Assembly: GCA_030847615.1 (NCBI GenBank)
Contig: JAUMIR010000001.1
Location: forward strand, 181,493,001 to 181,557,000
Reading direction: 5' to 3'
Length of the DNA: 64,000 nucleotides
Origin: Gambelia wislizenii
Lineage: Eukaryota; Chordata; Lepidosauria; Squamata; Crotaphytidae
Numbering within the stretch: the stretch's first letter is position 1; every line of letters begins with the position of its first letter. The notes under the pieces were generated by a model, which was given only the letters and a program-made list of their open reading frames with translations, ran no database searches and was not told where the DNA came from. Positions 43,364-55,640 of the stretch are shown in pieces. The position numbers and the translations under genes were made by a program.

Positions 43364-44088
43364 TTAGAAACAGTTATTCAAAGAGCTGTGTACAAATGTC
43401 TGCTTAAGACATTCTGTAGGCACAGAAATTGGGGATGTGGGGAATATTATTATTGAATTTCTCCAATGAGAGAAAAAAAATGCCTAACAGGTTCTTAGGG
43501 CTTACCATTAACAGTGGCAGAAGCACAGCTTCTTTTTCCACCACCCTAGCAATTGTGTTTGTGTGTATAGTGTGGTGGTTTCTACACTGGCCATCATTTT
43601 GAAATTCTAGGATCCCCTGAGTCAAATGTTAGTCCAGGTTACTGTGGGAGGAATGTAACTGTTCTCTCTCTCACACACACACAGAGAGAGAGAGAAAGAG
43701 GGAGAGAGAGAGATCAAAGAAAATCTCTGCAGGGTTCTCTTCTTTCGGGTATGTGAATGAAAAAAAGCAACTCTCAGATATTTTATCAGTAAAATGTTCC
43801 CTCTTGCTGCTTCCCTCTGCCCAGTTTGTTTGCTTGCTTGTTCTCTCTCTCTTATAAGACTCTCAGTTAGACCTCATGGTGTTATTATTAAGCCACTGTG
43901 GAATCAGGTGTTTTATTTTGTATTTTAGAAGTGCAGAAGAGGTAACAGTAATTTAAGATTTTTTTAAAAAGAACTTTTTCACGGATCATTGTGATTATAA
44001 GATGATGATTTGTAGTGCTGGCCCATGTTACAAGTTGATATTGGAATTCAAAAAAATAATGTTTGACATTATAAATACCACAGCAGAA
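43364..44088. other. Unassigned sequence with small microsatellites
   Basis: Adjacent (CA)n and (GA)n runs lie near 43667-43712. No other feature. Confidence 0.4.
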
Positions 44089-44090
44089 TA

Positions 44091-44333
44091 CGGTTGCCTG
44101 CCCGCCCCCCCCGGTATCAGCGGATTCTGAATCCACAGATTCAACCACCCACAGATTGAAAATATTCCTCCATTTTTCTCCCCAAACAGCATACCTTGAT
44201 TTTTTCAGTTTATACAAGGGACACTATTTTACTATGCCATTGTATACAGTATAATGGGACTTGAGCATCCATGGATTTTGTTATCCAGGGGAATCCTGGA
44301 ACCAAACTCCAGCGGATACCAAGGGCCCACTGT
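44091..44333. mobile_element. Short Tigger-like MITE
   Basis: The minus strand begins CAGTGGGCCCTTGGTATCCG, then GTTTGGTTCCAGGATTCCCC and GATGCTCAAGTCCCATTATA. The opposite end has GGTATCAGCGGATTCTGAAT and a degraded terminus. GGTATCCGC with a CAGT-type start is typical of Tigger-derived MITEs. TA precedes it at 44089-44090; the other flank is TT, so one side has mutated or the boundary is off by a base. Confidence 0.7.
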
Positions 44334-44339
44334 TCTACC

Positions 44340-45140
44340 ACAATATTTAGATGTTCATCACATGGATCAGTCACAAGATTGGAGAGAAGAGTATGTAAAG
44401 CATGCACTTATTCTCCATTTCCATGAAGCAAGGTATTCCAAACAAGGAACTGAAGATAACCTTTTATTCAATACTCTTGCCTTGTCGCATCTTACAGAAT
44501 ATATGTCCTGCTGTAGTACAACTGTGTCTCAAAGAAAAGTTAAACATTTAGGTTAGAGAACAGCAGCATTTACACTATCTAGAACTGAGACATAGACAGA
44601 GTAAGATCTGAAGTGACAAAGGAAGGAGTGTCATGACCAGGAAGAACTGCCATGGCTAAATTTAGATATAGGACAACCAAGATGGTAGGAAGTCTCCAAA
44701 GTTTGCACCATAAAGAAACTGTGCTAAACATGTTATACATCCATCTAAAGGAAACGAAAAGGCAATATGTGGGAGCCAAACAATGAGAGCAGAGCCATTG
44801 TCTTGATGGACTGCTCATGAGCTTCCCAGAATACTCTAGTTGTCCATTGACTGAAATAAACTGATACACTTCAAGGCAGGGATGTTAAGGAAGGAAGAGG
44901 GAGAGTGTGTGCTCTCCCCCATCAGCCACACAGCAACTCATTCAGCTGGGAAGGCAATTGGACAGAGGGGAAGGAATAGCTCTCCCCCATCAGCCACTCA
45001 CTTGGGCGGAGATATGCATGCATACATTCTTTGAAGTTTTTAAGTAGTGAACACACAGTAAACCTTTTTGGTACCCTTCCCACCATGATCTTTGACCATG
45101 TCTCACCCATACATACATATTAGTTCTGGAAGGAACTATT
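44340..45140. other. Unassigned sequence with a short tandem duplication
   Basis: GCTCTCCCCCATCAGCCAC occurs near 44911 and again near 44982 (period about 71 bp). No coding region is supported. Confidence 0.45.
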
Positions 45141-45144
45141 TTTT

Positions 45145-45183
45145 TATTCCTCATGTAAATATTACACACTATTGTAATACAAA
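45145..45183 (+). repeat. 39-bp direct repeat (partner 46904-46942), immediately 5' of a SINE
   Basis: TATTCCTCATGTAAATATTA(C)ACACTATTGTAATACAAA is present at both places with one difference. The SINE at 45184 inserted at the end of this copy. Confidence 0.8.
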
Positions 45184-45473
45184 GGAGCCCTGGTGGTGCA
45201 GTGGTTAAATGCCAATACTGCAGCCACAATGTTGCGAGTTTGATCCCAAGGGCTCCAAGGTTGACTCAGCCTTCCATCTTTTCATAGGTTGGTAAAATGA
45301 GTAGCCGGCTTATGGGGGCAATTAGCTAACACACATTGGACATCTCTTGGAGAGTGCCTAGCGTGGTATAAAAGTGGTGTAGGTGTGCAGGTGCTATTGT
45401 GTAACAATTTGTAAGCTGCTCTGAGAGCCTTTGTGGCTGAAGAGGAGAGTATAAATAAATAAATAAATAAATA
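45184..45473 (+). mobile_element. tRNA-derived SINE, second copy
   Basis: Starts GGAGCCCTGGTGGTGCAGTGG and keeps the A box (TGGTGCAGTGG) and a mutated B box (AGTTTGATCCC). It shares GCAATTAGCTAACACACATTGG-type body sequence and the TTTGTAAGCTGCTCTGA...ATAAATAAATA tail with 15339-15613. It has a short internal segment (TCTCTTGGAGAGTGCCTAGC) not seen in the first copy. Confidence 0.87.
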
Positions 45474-45854
45474 GGAAGGCCTCCATTTCAGAGCCCCTGC
45501 TAGCCTTTGGTAATATGCACTGAACATAAAAAAAAAAAAGGCATGGCAACACACCCCAAGCTTGCCAGACTAATAGTAACCACCCACCAACCTGTCCCAC
45601 CCTCCAGTTAGCCCACCCAATTCCACCCAACTGTAAAAAGTGAGGTTTTAAAACCCACATTAATGCCTCAAAGCAGTGCTTTCAATGTGAAACTGGTCTT
45701 ACACCGTGTGTTCCAACAGTGTTCAAAATGAGGTGAGCATGGTTTTTTTAAAACCTGTGTAGACAACCCCCTAGTGGGTGACTAGTATATGTCTCTCTTA
45801 ATCTTCTATACACGAAAAAGCCTCTGGGCACAACTCAAATCAGGAGCAAGATAT
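45474..45854. other. Unassigned sequence
   Basis: No recognised feature except a short poly-A near 45528. Confidence 0.4.
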
Positions 45855-45857
45855 ACT

Positions 45858-46451
45858 GGAGATTATCAGATAGGAAAGAAAAAAGTGTTCCTGTCCCACA
45901 ATCTCCTCTCCTGCCCCTCTCCCATCCCTGTCATGCCACAATAACAGAAATTTTCAGACCTACCTTTCCTAGTGTCAACAGGGCAGCCCAGGAGTGAATG
46001 GAGCTCTCACGGAGCTACATTCACTTCCTGGTTCTTATAAGAAGACACGAGTGCAGGAAATTCAAAAATCAAAATCAAAATACAAGAGAAAAAGTGACAG
46101 CAAGAAGAAAAACACACTTTAAAATGTCCAAGTAAACCAGGGAACTTTTTAAAAAGTGTGTCACTTACCTGGATGTCCCAATCTCACCAGGAAGTGTTCT
46201 GGCATGGACCTCCCATTGATGCTGGGATCTCACCAGTGAAATGGGATACCTTTTCACTCGCTGTCAAATCCATGACAGAAATGGAATGGGGTATGTATTG
46301 ACAGCTTCTCTTGTCAATAAAAATCAGTGCCAGCCAAACGGCAGCAGAACGGGTGCATTACAAGTGGGGAATTATGTCATCTGAAAAGGGAGCCCTTCAG
46401 CGATCTCCTGGCATCATTATAATGCCATTTTTAGTGTGTCTGATAATATCC
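45858..46451 (+). mobile_element. Non-autonomous DNA element, GGAGATTATCAGATA ends, ACT duplication
   Basis: Left end GGAGATTATCAGATAGGAA and right end TGTCTGATAATATCC, with ACT on both sides (45855-45857, 46452-46454). Length 594 bp. Its whole body is shared with 56183-56768: AGTGTTCCTGTCCCACAATC, GTGTGTCACTTACCTGGATG, GATGCTGGGATCTCACCAG, GCATCATTATAATGCCA. Non-coding. Confidence 0.87.
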
Positions 46452-46454
46452 ACT

Positions 46455-49400
46455 GTTAAGTCAGCTATAGTTAGTGTGGTAAACATGATCACTCCCCCAC
46501 TAGATATAACAATATTTATCATAGTAACATTGTAGCAGTCTTTACTGGCAACCACTGTGAAAAATAGAAGTTTACAATACTTTATTATGTTTTCCTTCTA
46601 GCTACAAGTGTGGGATTTATATTGTTTTTGTCTCTGTGTGATACTAAAAGTGATAATATGTCATATGCGAGATGTGAATCATATCAAACATATAAAGAAA
46701 AGTTCTCTTCAGGATCTTTCTTTTTCTTCTGTATATCCTTGAAAATAGTTTGATATTTCTCACATTAGTTTTTGTAGAGTTTGCAGCAAGCTTTAAGACA
46801 CTTTTTTTCAATGAGATATTAAAATGATAAACCTTTATAATAAATGTCATGAAAATACTGTAGAGACACAAAGTTCTGGTGATAGAAATCTGTCTTATTT
46901 TTGTATTCCTCATGTAAATATTATACACTATTGTAATACAAAATGTGGTTTATGTTACATTCCCTATTATAAATTATACTTCATGTATAGCATGTTATGA
47001 ATTTAAAGAAATATAGTCAGTTTCATGGATTGCGTCTTTGCATTTGTCCAGTTGTTGAATATTTCACTTGCAGTGAATATGATAGTTAGAATCAAAACAG
47101 ATAAATCTATTCTACTATCAAGATTGCTTGAGTGTAAATCTGTGCATCCATCTATCATCCATTTGTCATCAGTGTGAATTTTCACTACTGCTTGCTCATA
47201 GAGGTGACTATTAAAGGTATGATTGGTTGATCTGATTATTATAATTTCCATTATATCCAAGAAGAATGAATATAACAGCTACCAACATATTTGCATGTTT
47301 TAATGCACCAAGGTTTTCTCCATAGGAAGTCATTGTTTAGTGTAGCGGTGAACGGAGCGTGGGACACACTCAGAAGGGATAGTGGCCATGCTGTCTGGGG
47401 AGATTCTGGCAGTTGTATTCCAAGAAGTAACTTTCCTAAACTTTGATCTACTGTGGATGGCTAAGCCATATCAAAACTGAAGGTAGGCTTTGAATAACAG
47501 GATAACAGTGCTCAAAAAATAAGTTCAATATAATTGTTTCTCTTCATCAAAATAGTATTCATCAATGTGATAAAACTATCCAGATTATTTTAAATTGTGA
47601 ATTTAAATTGTGTACTGATTATTTTTAAATGACTTAGTCTTACTTGTTTTTTAAATTGATAAGTTTTAACTGATATATGTTTTAACTAATATGATGCTTA
47701 GGTGTTGATGTTTTGTTCCCTGCCCCAATCCACAGGGATATTTTCCAGTCTTAGTATTTTATATGTAATTAAGATAGATCTGTTTTATACATTTTTTTTT
47801 AATAAAACACACTTTCCCATCTCAAATAATGGAAATAAAAATAGGATGGGGAGAAACTTATCCTAATTATAAATTGATTCTTTAAACGGTTAAAAAAAAT
47901 CTTTCTAAATGACACACAATAGAAATAAGAAAAATTTAACTGTTGAGTTTACAGTTTGTTTTTTTTAAAAAAAACTTTGAAATCTGGTGCAAAATTCTTA
48001 CAAATTCTTTTCAGATTCATAGCCAACAATACTCTTGGTGTTTACATTGAAGGATGTTGAACTGTACTATTTATGGAAGTTAATTGCTTGAGAAGAAGGC
48101 ATATCAAACAAGCAACTAGGGCTAATTAACAAAATGTCAATCTTCCTGTAATTTGATTGTTATTAAATTTCTTCCCTATTCAGTTTGCCGACTCATGTCT
48201 AAATCAAAACTAGCATAATTATGCTGAAGTGCTGGTGTGCTTGATAATCTCTTTCAGCCACTGGACTTTTATATCAAATTGCTAGATTATACAGTACTCT
48301 AATAATTTATAGTGCAAATAAATAATGGCTAAATCAAATGTTTCTGGAACGCAGGTGCTGAAATGTAAACACTGCACACTTAAGTAGAAAACCCTAGGAT
48401 ATTTGCAATCTAGGGCGATCTGCTTACTTTACATAGTGTTGGGTATAATTTTTCAACTTTTGTTTTAACCCATAAGAAGCCATTGTTGGAGGCAACAGAC
48501 AACTACATTGATTTCCTTCAGATGTATTTGCATAGCCTGATCTCATTGTCAACATGATATTATCATTACATTAAATCAAGAACAGAGCAAGAAGCATGGG
48601 TGGCCAGTAGTAGCAAGGACCTCAAACATTGCCACCAACAAGACCTCACCAAAGATTAGTGGAGGAATAGGATAGATTTTCATACAAACTTTTCCCTATC
48701 CCCTTCCTTCCTCTTTGAAGAGTTTGTCTGTGAATGCTTGGCTGAACCCAACATTTTGCAAGTAAAAACTGGAACACATGTGGCCAAACAACCTCAGAGT
48801 GTGGTCAATATGGCAAAAGTTAATAATGAGGAAGAATGCACAAGCTAAGAGAAGCTGCAGCAGTTTGTTTTTCCTGAGCCTACTGGCAAGGGCAAGTTTT
48901 CCCCCTCCTCTCCTCTGCTCCCTGCTAAGTTAACTGAGTACAAGCTGCTTTTGCACTTTGGACTAAGTCTGCAGCAACTGAAGTAAGCTAGGGACAAAAG
49001 GTGAAAGGAGGAGGAGAAGGGAGAAACTGGAACTTTTTAAATGGCCCAGAAAATGTGTGATGAGAGAGGATTAATTGATGCTGTCCCTGACAAACTGGGA
49101 CATTTGGAGGGTATGATGTACTATTTTGCAGCCACGAGATGTAAACTTCTAGGCCTGTGTGGAAACATCATGCAGCTGCTAACTTCTATGCAAATATTCT
49201 TGTGAGCCACCCCACCGCCAGCACAGCAAAATCTATGAACAGTAATCATGGAGTTTGGCAACCTATCTGCACCAAATTTTGTTTCATCTATGAGATAACC
49301 TGTCATTGCAAAATGTTACGTTAGCTATCTACTAGTAAGATGCCCAGAAAACTGTGGGAATACATGTGGAAACATAATCTTGTAAACAAATCCTTATATA

Positions 49401-50765
49401 AGGAGCAGCAACTGGGAAACTGGGCAATTTCCATTGCTTAGTCCAAAACTGAAACAATCTGTCATTCTGTTGCATGTACAGGAAGTCACTGTATCCACAT
49501 TTTATCTTGCCCATTGGTTTTGATATTTGCTATTACGTAGCAACCATGACTCTTGTTCAGGGTCCTTTCGAGCAAGAATATTTGCCCATTTCTTTTCCTT
49601 CTCCCTCAGTGTATTGGTGGGAAATGGTATTTTACTAATATAATGTTAATACTTTTTTTATTTAACACTGTGACTATTATGTGTGGGCAAGAGATGGAAG
49701 AAGCTCCCTCTGAAGTGAAGGTCAGCCAGTTGCTAGGCATCCATTTGGTGGAGCTGCATGGTATATTTTTCAGATGCCATAAGAAGAGCTAGATGTGAGA
49801 AGGCACTATTAACTACTAGAGCTACAAAGACAGCGTGTCAATTGTTAAGGGCAGAAATAGCCACATTTAGCATTTTCTTGATTTTGGGCATTTATATTGT
49901 CTCATGTCAGCCTCCCCCAGCCACCTTCTAGATGTTTTGGACTTCTAGACCCATTATCTCCAGCCAGGAGGCCTAATGACTAAGCCCTGTGGTCTAAAAC
50001 CTCTGGAGTGCACCAGTGTGAGAATGCGAAAGGCTGCTTTGTATCTTAGGTATATCTAGATGATATCAATTATTATTTTTATGTCTTTGAACTATAGACT
50101 TGGTGACATTCGCATCATCTTATGCACCATTGTTTCTCAATACTGAAACTTTATCATAAAAAAGTTGAGTAGTTTCCGATGCTTTGACAAACTCCTTTGG
50201 CTTGTTCAAAGTGCAGAAGATTTTAATTCCAAGAAGATTAGCTTTTAGACCTCATTAGCAAGTAAACTCTTGGTATTTTGACTAATACAGTAATTAAAAC
50301 TCTGGCAGTTAGGTGAGTGTTTAATGAAACAGGCCTGCCTTTCATTAAGAAAACAAGCTTTGGTGAGAAACTCTATTATTATTCTTATTTTCCCTTTTAG
50401 ACCTTTGTCATGCACAGGAAGTTCTAATTAGGACATTTGGGGTAAAGCATTTAGATTACACACACTTTTTAATACTCACAAACCAACAATACATGTATTA
50501 CTGAAGATTCTGCATACCATTATTTCTGAGATGTCCTTCATATATTATATATCTAAAGTTGGCTGCACAGATGGCAGTGTTCTTCTAGTGGTGAAATGGT
50601 TTGATGTGCTGTCCTCATGTAAGATAATGTGTGAGAAAGGCACACCATGTTGACTGTTATGCTTGCAAACCTGACTGATGAAACCCCCCTCATCTGTTCC
50701 AAAGAGAATTGTGAGAACTGGGCTTTTGTGCATGTGACATTACACATGGAGCATCCACTCCATAT
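46455..50765. other. Unassigned AT-rich sequence
   Basis: 46904-46942 is the partner of the direct repeat at 45145-45183. Otherwise I see no element, gene or tandem repeat. The sequence is AT-rich with scattered short frames, typical of old unique intergenic or intronic DNA. Confidence 0.4.
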
Positions 50766-50771
50766 GTTGCC

Positions 50772-50997
50772 TAAGGCTACTGACACACTGCAAAAATAAG
50801 GCAGTTTGACACCGCTTTAACTATCATGGCTCCATTCTATGGAATCCTGGGGTTTGTAATTTGTTGTGGCTCTAGAGCACTCTGACAGAAGAGGCTAAAT
50901 GTCTCATAAAACTTCAAATCCCAGAATTCCATAGCATTGAGCCATGGTAGTTAACGTGGCATCAAACTGCATTATCTCTGCAGTGTGTCAGCAGCCT
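50772..50997. mobile_element. hAT-like fold-back MITE
   Basis: AAGGCTACTGACACACTGCA at the left and TGCAGTGTGTCAGCAGCCT at the right are inverse ends. The arms GTTTGACACCGCTTTAACTA, TATGGAATCCTGGGGTTTG mirror AATCCCAGAATTCCATAGCA and GTTAACGTGGCATCAAACTG. Same family as 5883-6172. Non-coding. Confidence 0.75.
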
Positions 50998-51084
50998 AAG
51001 AGGGATGAAGAAGAAATACACCTGGCTCCTGGGCCATATGAAAATGGGTGCCAACTACTATCCCACTGAATTCACTGGGGCTTC

Positions 51085-51245
51085 TTGTTGTTAGTCACTG
51101 ACTTCAACGTATGGTGACCCTATAAATGAGAGACTTTGCAAGACACCCTGTGAGCCCTGCTCAGATCCTGTAAATTCAAGGCAGTGGCTTCCTTGATTGA
51201 ATCTATCCACCTGTAATGAGGTCTTTCTCTCTTCCTGTCAGTGGG
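51085..51245 (-). mobile_element. RTE-clade LINE tail fragment
   Basis: TTGATTGAATCTATCCACCTG, GAGGTCTTTCTCTCTTCCTG and the preceding AATTCAAGGCAGTGGCTTCC are the inverse of the RTE coding tail found at 4620-4690 (ATGGATTGATTTGG, CCACAGCCCTCAGTTTGCAA). About 160 bp, degraded. Confidence 0.5.
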
Positions 51246-51277
51246 GACTACTCCCAGGTAAATGAGAATAGTATAGA

Positions 51278-51785
51278 ATCATAGAATCATAGAATTGCAG
51301 AGTTGGAAGAGACCATGAGGGCCATCCAGTCCAACACCCCTGCCACGCAGGAAATCTTTATCAAAGCATCCCCGTCAGATGGCCATCCAGCCTCTGTTTA
51401 AAGACCTCCAAGGAAGGAGACCCCACCACGCTCCGAGGGAGTGCGTTCCACTGCCGAACAGCTCTTACTGTCAAAAAGTTCCTCCTAATGTTGAGGTGGA
51501 ATCTCTGTTCCTGGAGCTTGCACCCATTGCTCCGTGTTCCAGTCTCTGGAGCAGCAGAAAACAAGCCTGCTCCATCCTCAGCGTGACATCCCTTCAAATA
51601 CTTAAACAGGGCTATCATATCGCCTCTTAACCGTCTTTTTTCCAGGCTAAACTTACCCAGCTCCCTAAGTCTCTCCTCAGAAGGCATCGTTTCCAGACCT
51701 TTCACCATTTTAGTTGCCCTTCTCTGGACACGCTCCAATTTGTCAATATCCTTTTTGAATTGTAGTGCCCAGAACTGGACATAGT
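51278..51785 (-). mobile_element. CR1-clade LINE, 3' fragment
   Basis: One continuous minus-strand frame (51738-51361) gives [60 protein letters not shown] and RFHLNIRRNFLTVRAVRQWN. The ATTCTATGATTCTATGA tail is at 51278-51293. The coding fragment is intact, so this is one of the younger copies. The 5' truncation point is at about 51785. Confidence 0.92.
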
Positions 51786-52020
51786 ATTGGACTCAAGACT
51801 CAGAATGAAAACATAAGTATATTTTCTTGTAGTACAGTGGGGATTACATTTGAGAAAATGTCTGTAAATTTTGAGTCTTAGAATGAACATTCATTCAATT
51901 TGGTGCATCATTTCATTCTGCTGGGAGTAGCACCCCCTGAGAGGATGCCTGCTAGGAAAAACTCTTGCTGGAAGAAAGAAAAAAGGCAAATTGTTACCAA
52001 TTCCTGTTCCTCCTCCTCTT
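51786..52020. other. Unassigned sequence and (TCC)n run
   Basis: Contains TCC/TCT repeats at 52005-52035; no other feature. Confidence 0.4.
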
Positions 52021-52037
52021 CCTCCTCCTCCTCATCA

Positions 52038-52400
52038 TTAAAATATTTCTTCCCCACCCCTATATCAAAAGATCTGAGGGCTGCTTACAAGTAAAATTAA
52101 AACAAACAGGTTAATACAGTCTGAAACAATACAAATAATTTAAATAAACTAAAACATGCTAAGACATAATGAGTGAAAACAGATTTTAAACTATGCACAT
52201 TAGTATTTGAAAAAATCAATGGGGATTTTGAAGAACAGTCATGTTTTTTATTTGGCACCTAAAAGAAATCAGTGTTGGAGTCAACTGGGCCACCAAGAAG
52301 AGCATTTTCCACAATTGTGCTCACAGCAGAGAAGGGCCTCTCCCACGTCCACACACTGTATTGATTTCAAGTCACCCTAAAGCAGATTTGAGGGGCAACC
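52038..52400. mobile_element. LINE-tail-like repeat, copy 1 (partner 55277-55640)
   Basis: It starts TTCCCCACCCCTATATCAAAA, GATCTGAGGGCTGCTTACAA, passes through an A-rich part with AATACAAATAATTTAAA, then GGCACCTAAAAGAAATCAGTG and CAGAGAAGGGCCTCTCCCACG. The copy at 55277-55640 has the same order (GATCTCAGTGTAGTG, AAACAGTAAATAATAATTT, ACAAAGAAGGCTCTGTCC). The order resembles the 3' region of an L2-clade LINE on the minus strand, from memory; not certain. Confidence 0.45.
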
Positions 52401-52829
52401 TAAGGAACTGGAGGGAGAACTGAAAAATATTTGCCTTCTTTGTTTTGACAGCAGAGATATCCTTTCATCGAATCATCACTCATTCTTTTCTTCTAGTTTG
52501 AAGTCCTCTAGAAGTAAGAGATGCCAGGTGAGCAGCTTCTGTTTCCTTTCCCTCCCATTCCTATTCACTTTGTGGAATGAGATAACCAAGTCCATGCTGG
52601 TGTTGTCAGGGTGTGTTTGGCCCCGCTTCTTAATGGATGGTTAATCAAAAGTGGAAGGAAAAGTGCCTGAAATTCTTCACAACTGCACTGGAGAAGGTTT
52701 GGTGAGAGGAATGAACAGAACCCCATGGAACAGAAAAGCCAATGGAAGACATAGTTTAGCATGATGTCTAAACCCCTCTGAGCAACAAAACAAAACAAAA
52801 CAAAACCATCAACCAAAGAGACGGTCTCT

Positions 52830-53400
52830 GTGAAGTCAAAGGCTTTCATGGCCAGCATCCATAGATTTTCCTTGTTTTTTTTCCCCCTGGGCTGTGAGGC
52901 CATGTTCTTGAATAGTTTCTTTCTGACATTTTGCCTGCATCTGTGGCTGGCATCTTCAGAGAATGGTTGGTTAGGAGTGTGTGAGGAGTTTATGTGCTAT
53001 GAACCCCTGTTGGGGAGGATATATAAATTTGTGTAATTGAATGGTTAGTTTCTGGGTATAGAAATGCAAGACTCATTAGTGTTGGTGGGCCATTATCTGC
53101 TGGAACTCCCCCTGTCCCTGGGTGGAATTCCTTTGTAAGTGTTGAGTTTTGATTCTATTGTTCTTCAAAACTGGAAGCCAGATTTTGTTTACTTTTAAGG
53201 TTTCTTCTTTCCTGTTGAAGTTGTCCACGTGTCTATGGATTTCAATAGATTCTCTGTGCATTCTGACATGATAGTTGTTGGCCTGATCCAGAATTTCTTT
53301 GTTTTTAAATAGCATTTTGTTTCTGGGTTGGTTTATCACATGTTCTGCTACTGCTGATTTGTCTGGCTGTCCCAGTCTCTGGTTTGGTGGTCTGATTCAC
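52830..53400 (-). mobile_element. Penelope-like element fragment (endonuclease C-terminus and 3' tail)
   Basis: The minus-strand frame 53339-53076 reads INQPRNKMLFKNKEILDQAN, RES-IEIHRHVDNFNRKEET and LKVNKIWLPVLKNNR-type sequence. EAIEIxRHxxNFNRKEExLxLNK is the pattern I recall from the C-terminal part of GIY-YIG-bearing Penelope-like proteins. The following 3' part contains GAAGATGCCAGCCACAGATG, GGCAAAATGTCAGAAAGAAAC, ATGGCCTCACAGCC and GGCCATGAAAGCCTTTGACTT, a well-known squamate repeat tail. The catalytic GIY-YIG core itself is not present in the fragment. Confidence 0.6.
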
Positions 53401-53449
53401 AGGGCTTGTCTATACAAGGCAAAAAGAAGTGGATTGCTTTGCACTAAAG

Positions 53450-55270
53450 GGAACTCTCAGCAGCTGTGTTTTGTCTTAATGGGATTTTTTTTTAGGTAGA
53501 CTGCAGGCATGTGAAGCTATCCATGTTTGCTGTATAAACAGGCATGCCTGCAAATCAAGATGGTGGCCACGAATGAATTACTCACAGTTTTACTTACCAA
53601 TTTGCCACTGCCAAACAATATTTAAAAAAAAAAAACTGTTCCCAAGGTGTGATAGCACAATATTTCACCTTAACAGAAAAGCAAAAAACAAACAACAACA
53701 AAAATTATCACATTTGTACTCACTTGCAAAGGCAAACAACAACAACAACAAAAACAACAACATGGAGGTTCTGGGTGTTTGTCTAATCAGCTTTCACCTT
53801 CTGCTTGTATGGAAAAATGAATCAATTTGCATCACTTGTCCCAACAAGGGGGCTTACCAGCTCGCCGGTGGGCCAGTTTGCGTATTCCCCCAACTGATTT
53901 TCAAAAGCTCCAGGAAATCCCTCAAAGGCTTTTCCTTTGGAGTACATGGTGTATTTAACCCCCCTCCTTCTGAATACAGTGATACAATGTGGGATGCCAT
54001 TAAGACAGCTCGTATTCTCCTCACATTCCGTGAGGAGTATTTTTGCCATTTAGACAACCCCACAGTGATCAATGAGAGTATGAACAGAAGGGCTTAACCT
54101 TATAGACATTATTTTGTTCCTGCCTTCACAATGCAGATGGCTTTGTGCTCTTGATCTGATAAAATATGACTGCAAACACAATACCAGCTGGGCAAATTCA
54201 TATTCTGAGCCAAGCCATTCTTCCAATACAAAACACTGAGGTTGTTAGCACAAGGAGATCAAGCTTCAAATGCCAAGAATCAATTTTTGAAAGTAGTTTT
54301 AACAGCAAAATGGATAAGCCAGCTTCATATATTTTGTTTTGTCTAGCTGCAAGGGAAGAAGGGAGCAATATCCCACCACAAATCTAGACTCTCTTTAGCT
54401 AGAGTAGCACCTTTTTAACACCATTGCCAAAGCAAATCGAATGTTATTTTCTAGTGATTCAAAGCTTCTTCAGTCTCTTGAAAAGCTGACATGACGTCAG
54501 TTGGAAGAAAGGATTCTAACACAGATAATTTCATTACAAATGGGTACAAAAATGATTTCAATGGAAGACCAAAATGGTGCCTGTCAACTAAAACTTCGTT
54601 CACTTTTCTTAGGAAATGAATGAGTGAGATCATTTGATAGATTTAAAGTAACATATGGTGCAACTATGTTTCATTGTTCAAAGAAAAAAAATCTAATGCA
54701 TTGATGCTGGGGGTAGAGAGGCAGAGTGAGTAATAACTGTATTGAATATGGCACAGCAAACTGTGATAAACCAAAGGAATGTTATAAAATATTTGCTATT
54801 TACAGTTGAAGTACAAGTGGTTCACTGCAAATTGTCTAGATGTAAAATGTCTCTGGTAAGTCATTAACTCTGGCATGCATTGTTCCCTGGGATTCAAAAG
54901 GGTGCTCTTTACCTGGAGCTGCTGCAATCAAATCTTTGTCAGTGATTTCCCAAAGCAATATGCTAATGCATTTTACATTAGTGTTAATGGTAGGTTTGTA
55001 GCTAGGAGCTCCCAGGTAACTATCTAACTTTACATTCTATTGATTTGGAATCTAGGATACTGGCACTCTGTGTACCACAAAATGATGAGCATTAGTTCTC
55101 AAGAGTCAAGAGTAGCTTGACTAGTAAAGGGCCTGTATTTGTATGAGGAAGTTTGGGCATGGTCCAGAAAAAGTTATGCAATTCTGAGTCCCATTGAACT
55201 CAATGGGAATTATGTAAACATGTTACATGCACACAGCCCTTTGAAAATTAAAAGAATTTCACAATACATT
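53450..55270. other. Unassigned sequence
   Basis: An (AAC)n-type run lies at 53735-53760. The open frame at 53573-54097 is low complexity at its start (Lys/Asn/Gln) and has no recognised domain. I do not call it a gene. Confidence 0.35.
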
Positions 55271-55276
55271 ATGAAT

Positions 55277-55640
55277 TTGTGTATGTATTAAAATATTTAT
55301 ATCTTTCCCAGGATCTCAGTGTAGTGTACCTGTTATCAACTGGAACAATTTTTAAATGCTAATTAATATCAATTTAAGGAATTTTTAAAAATTTAAATTT
55401 AAAACAGTAAATAATAATTTAAACAGACTAAAAGGCAAATAAACAGCTTAAGAAGTTAAAAGCACATTAAGCACATTAAACAGTTTAAAAGCTGTGTGCA
55501 TGTACAGACTTGGACAAAATCATTAGGCCTTAATTTGGTACCAGAATGATGCAAGCATCAGTGGAGAGGGCATTGTACAACAGGGTACCACAACAAAGAA
55601 GGCTCTGTCCATCCTCAGACAGTGTATTTACTTTGTCTGC
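55277..55640. mobile_element. LINE-tail-like repeat, copy 2 (partner 52038-52400)
   Basis: Same order of blocks as at 52038-52400. The A-rich middle holds TTAAAAGCACATTAAGCACA. Confidence 0.4.

Noticed and set aside
53573..54097. 174-codon frame as a gene
   Set aside because: It begins in Lys/Asn/Gln simple sequence derived from A-rich and AAC repeats and has no recognisable domain; overlapping frames of similar length lie on the other strand.
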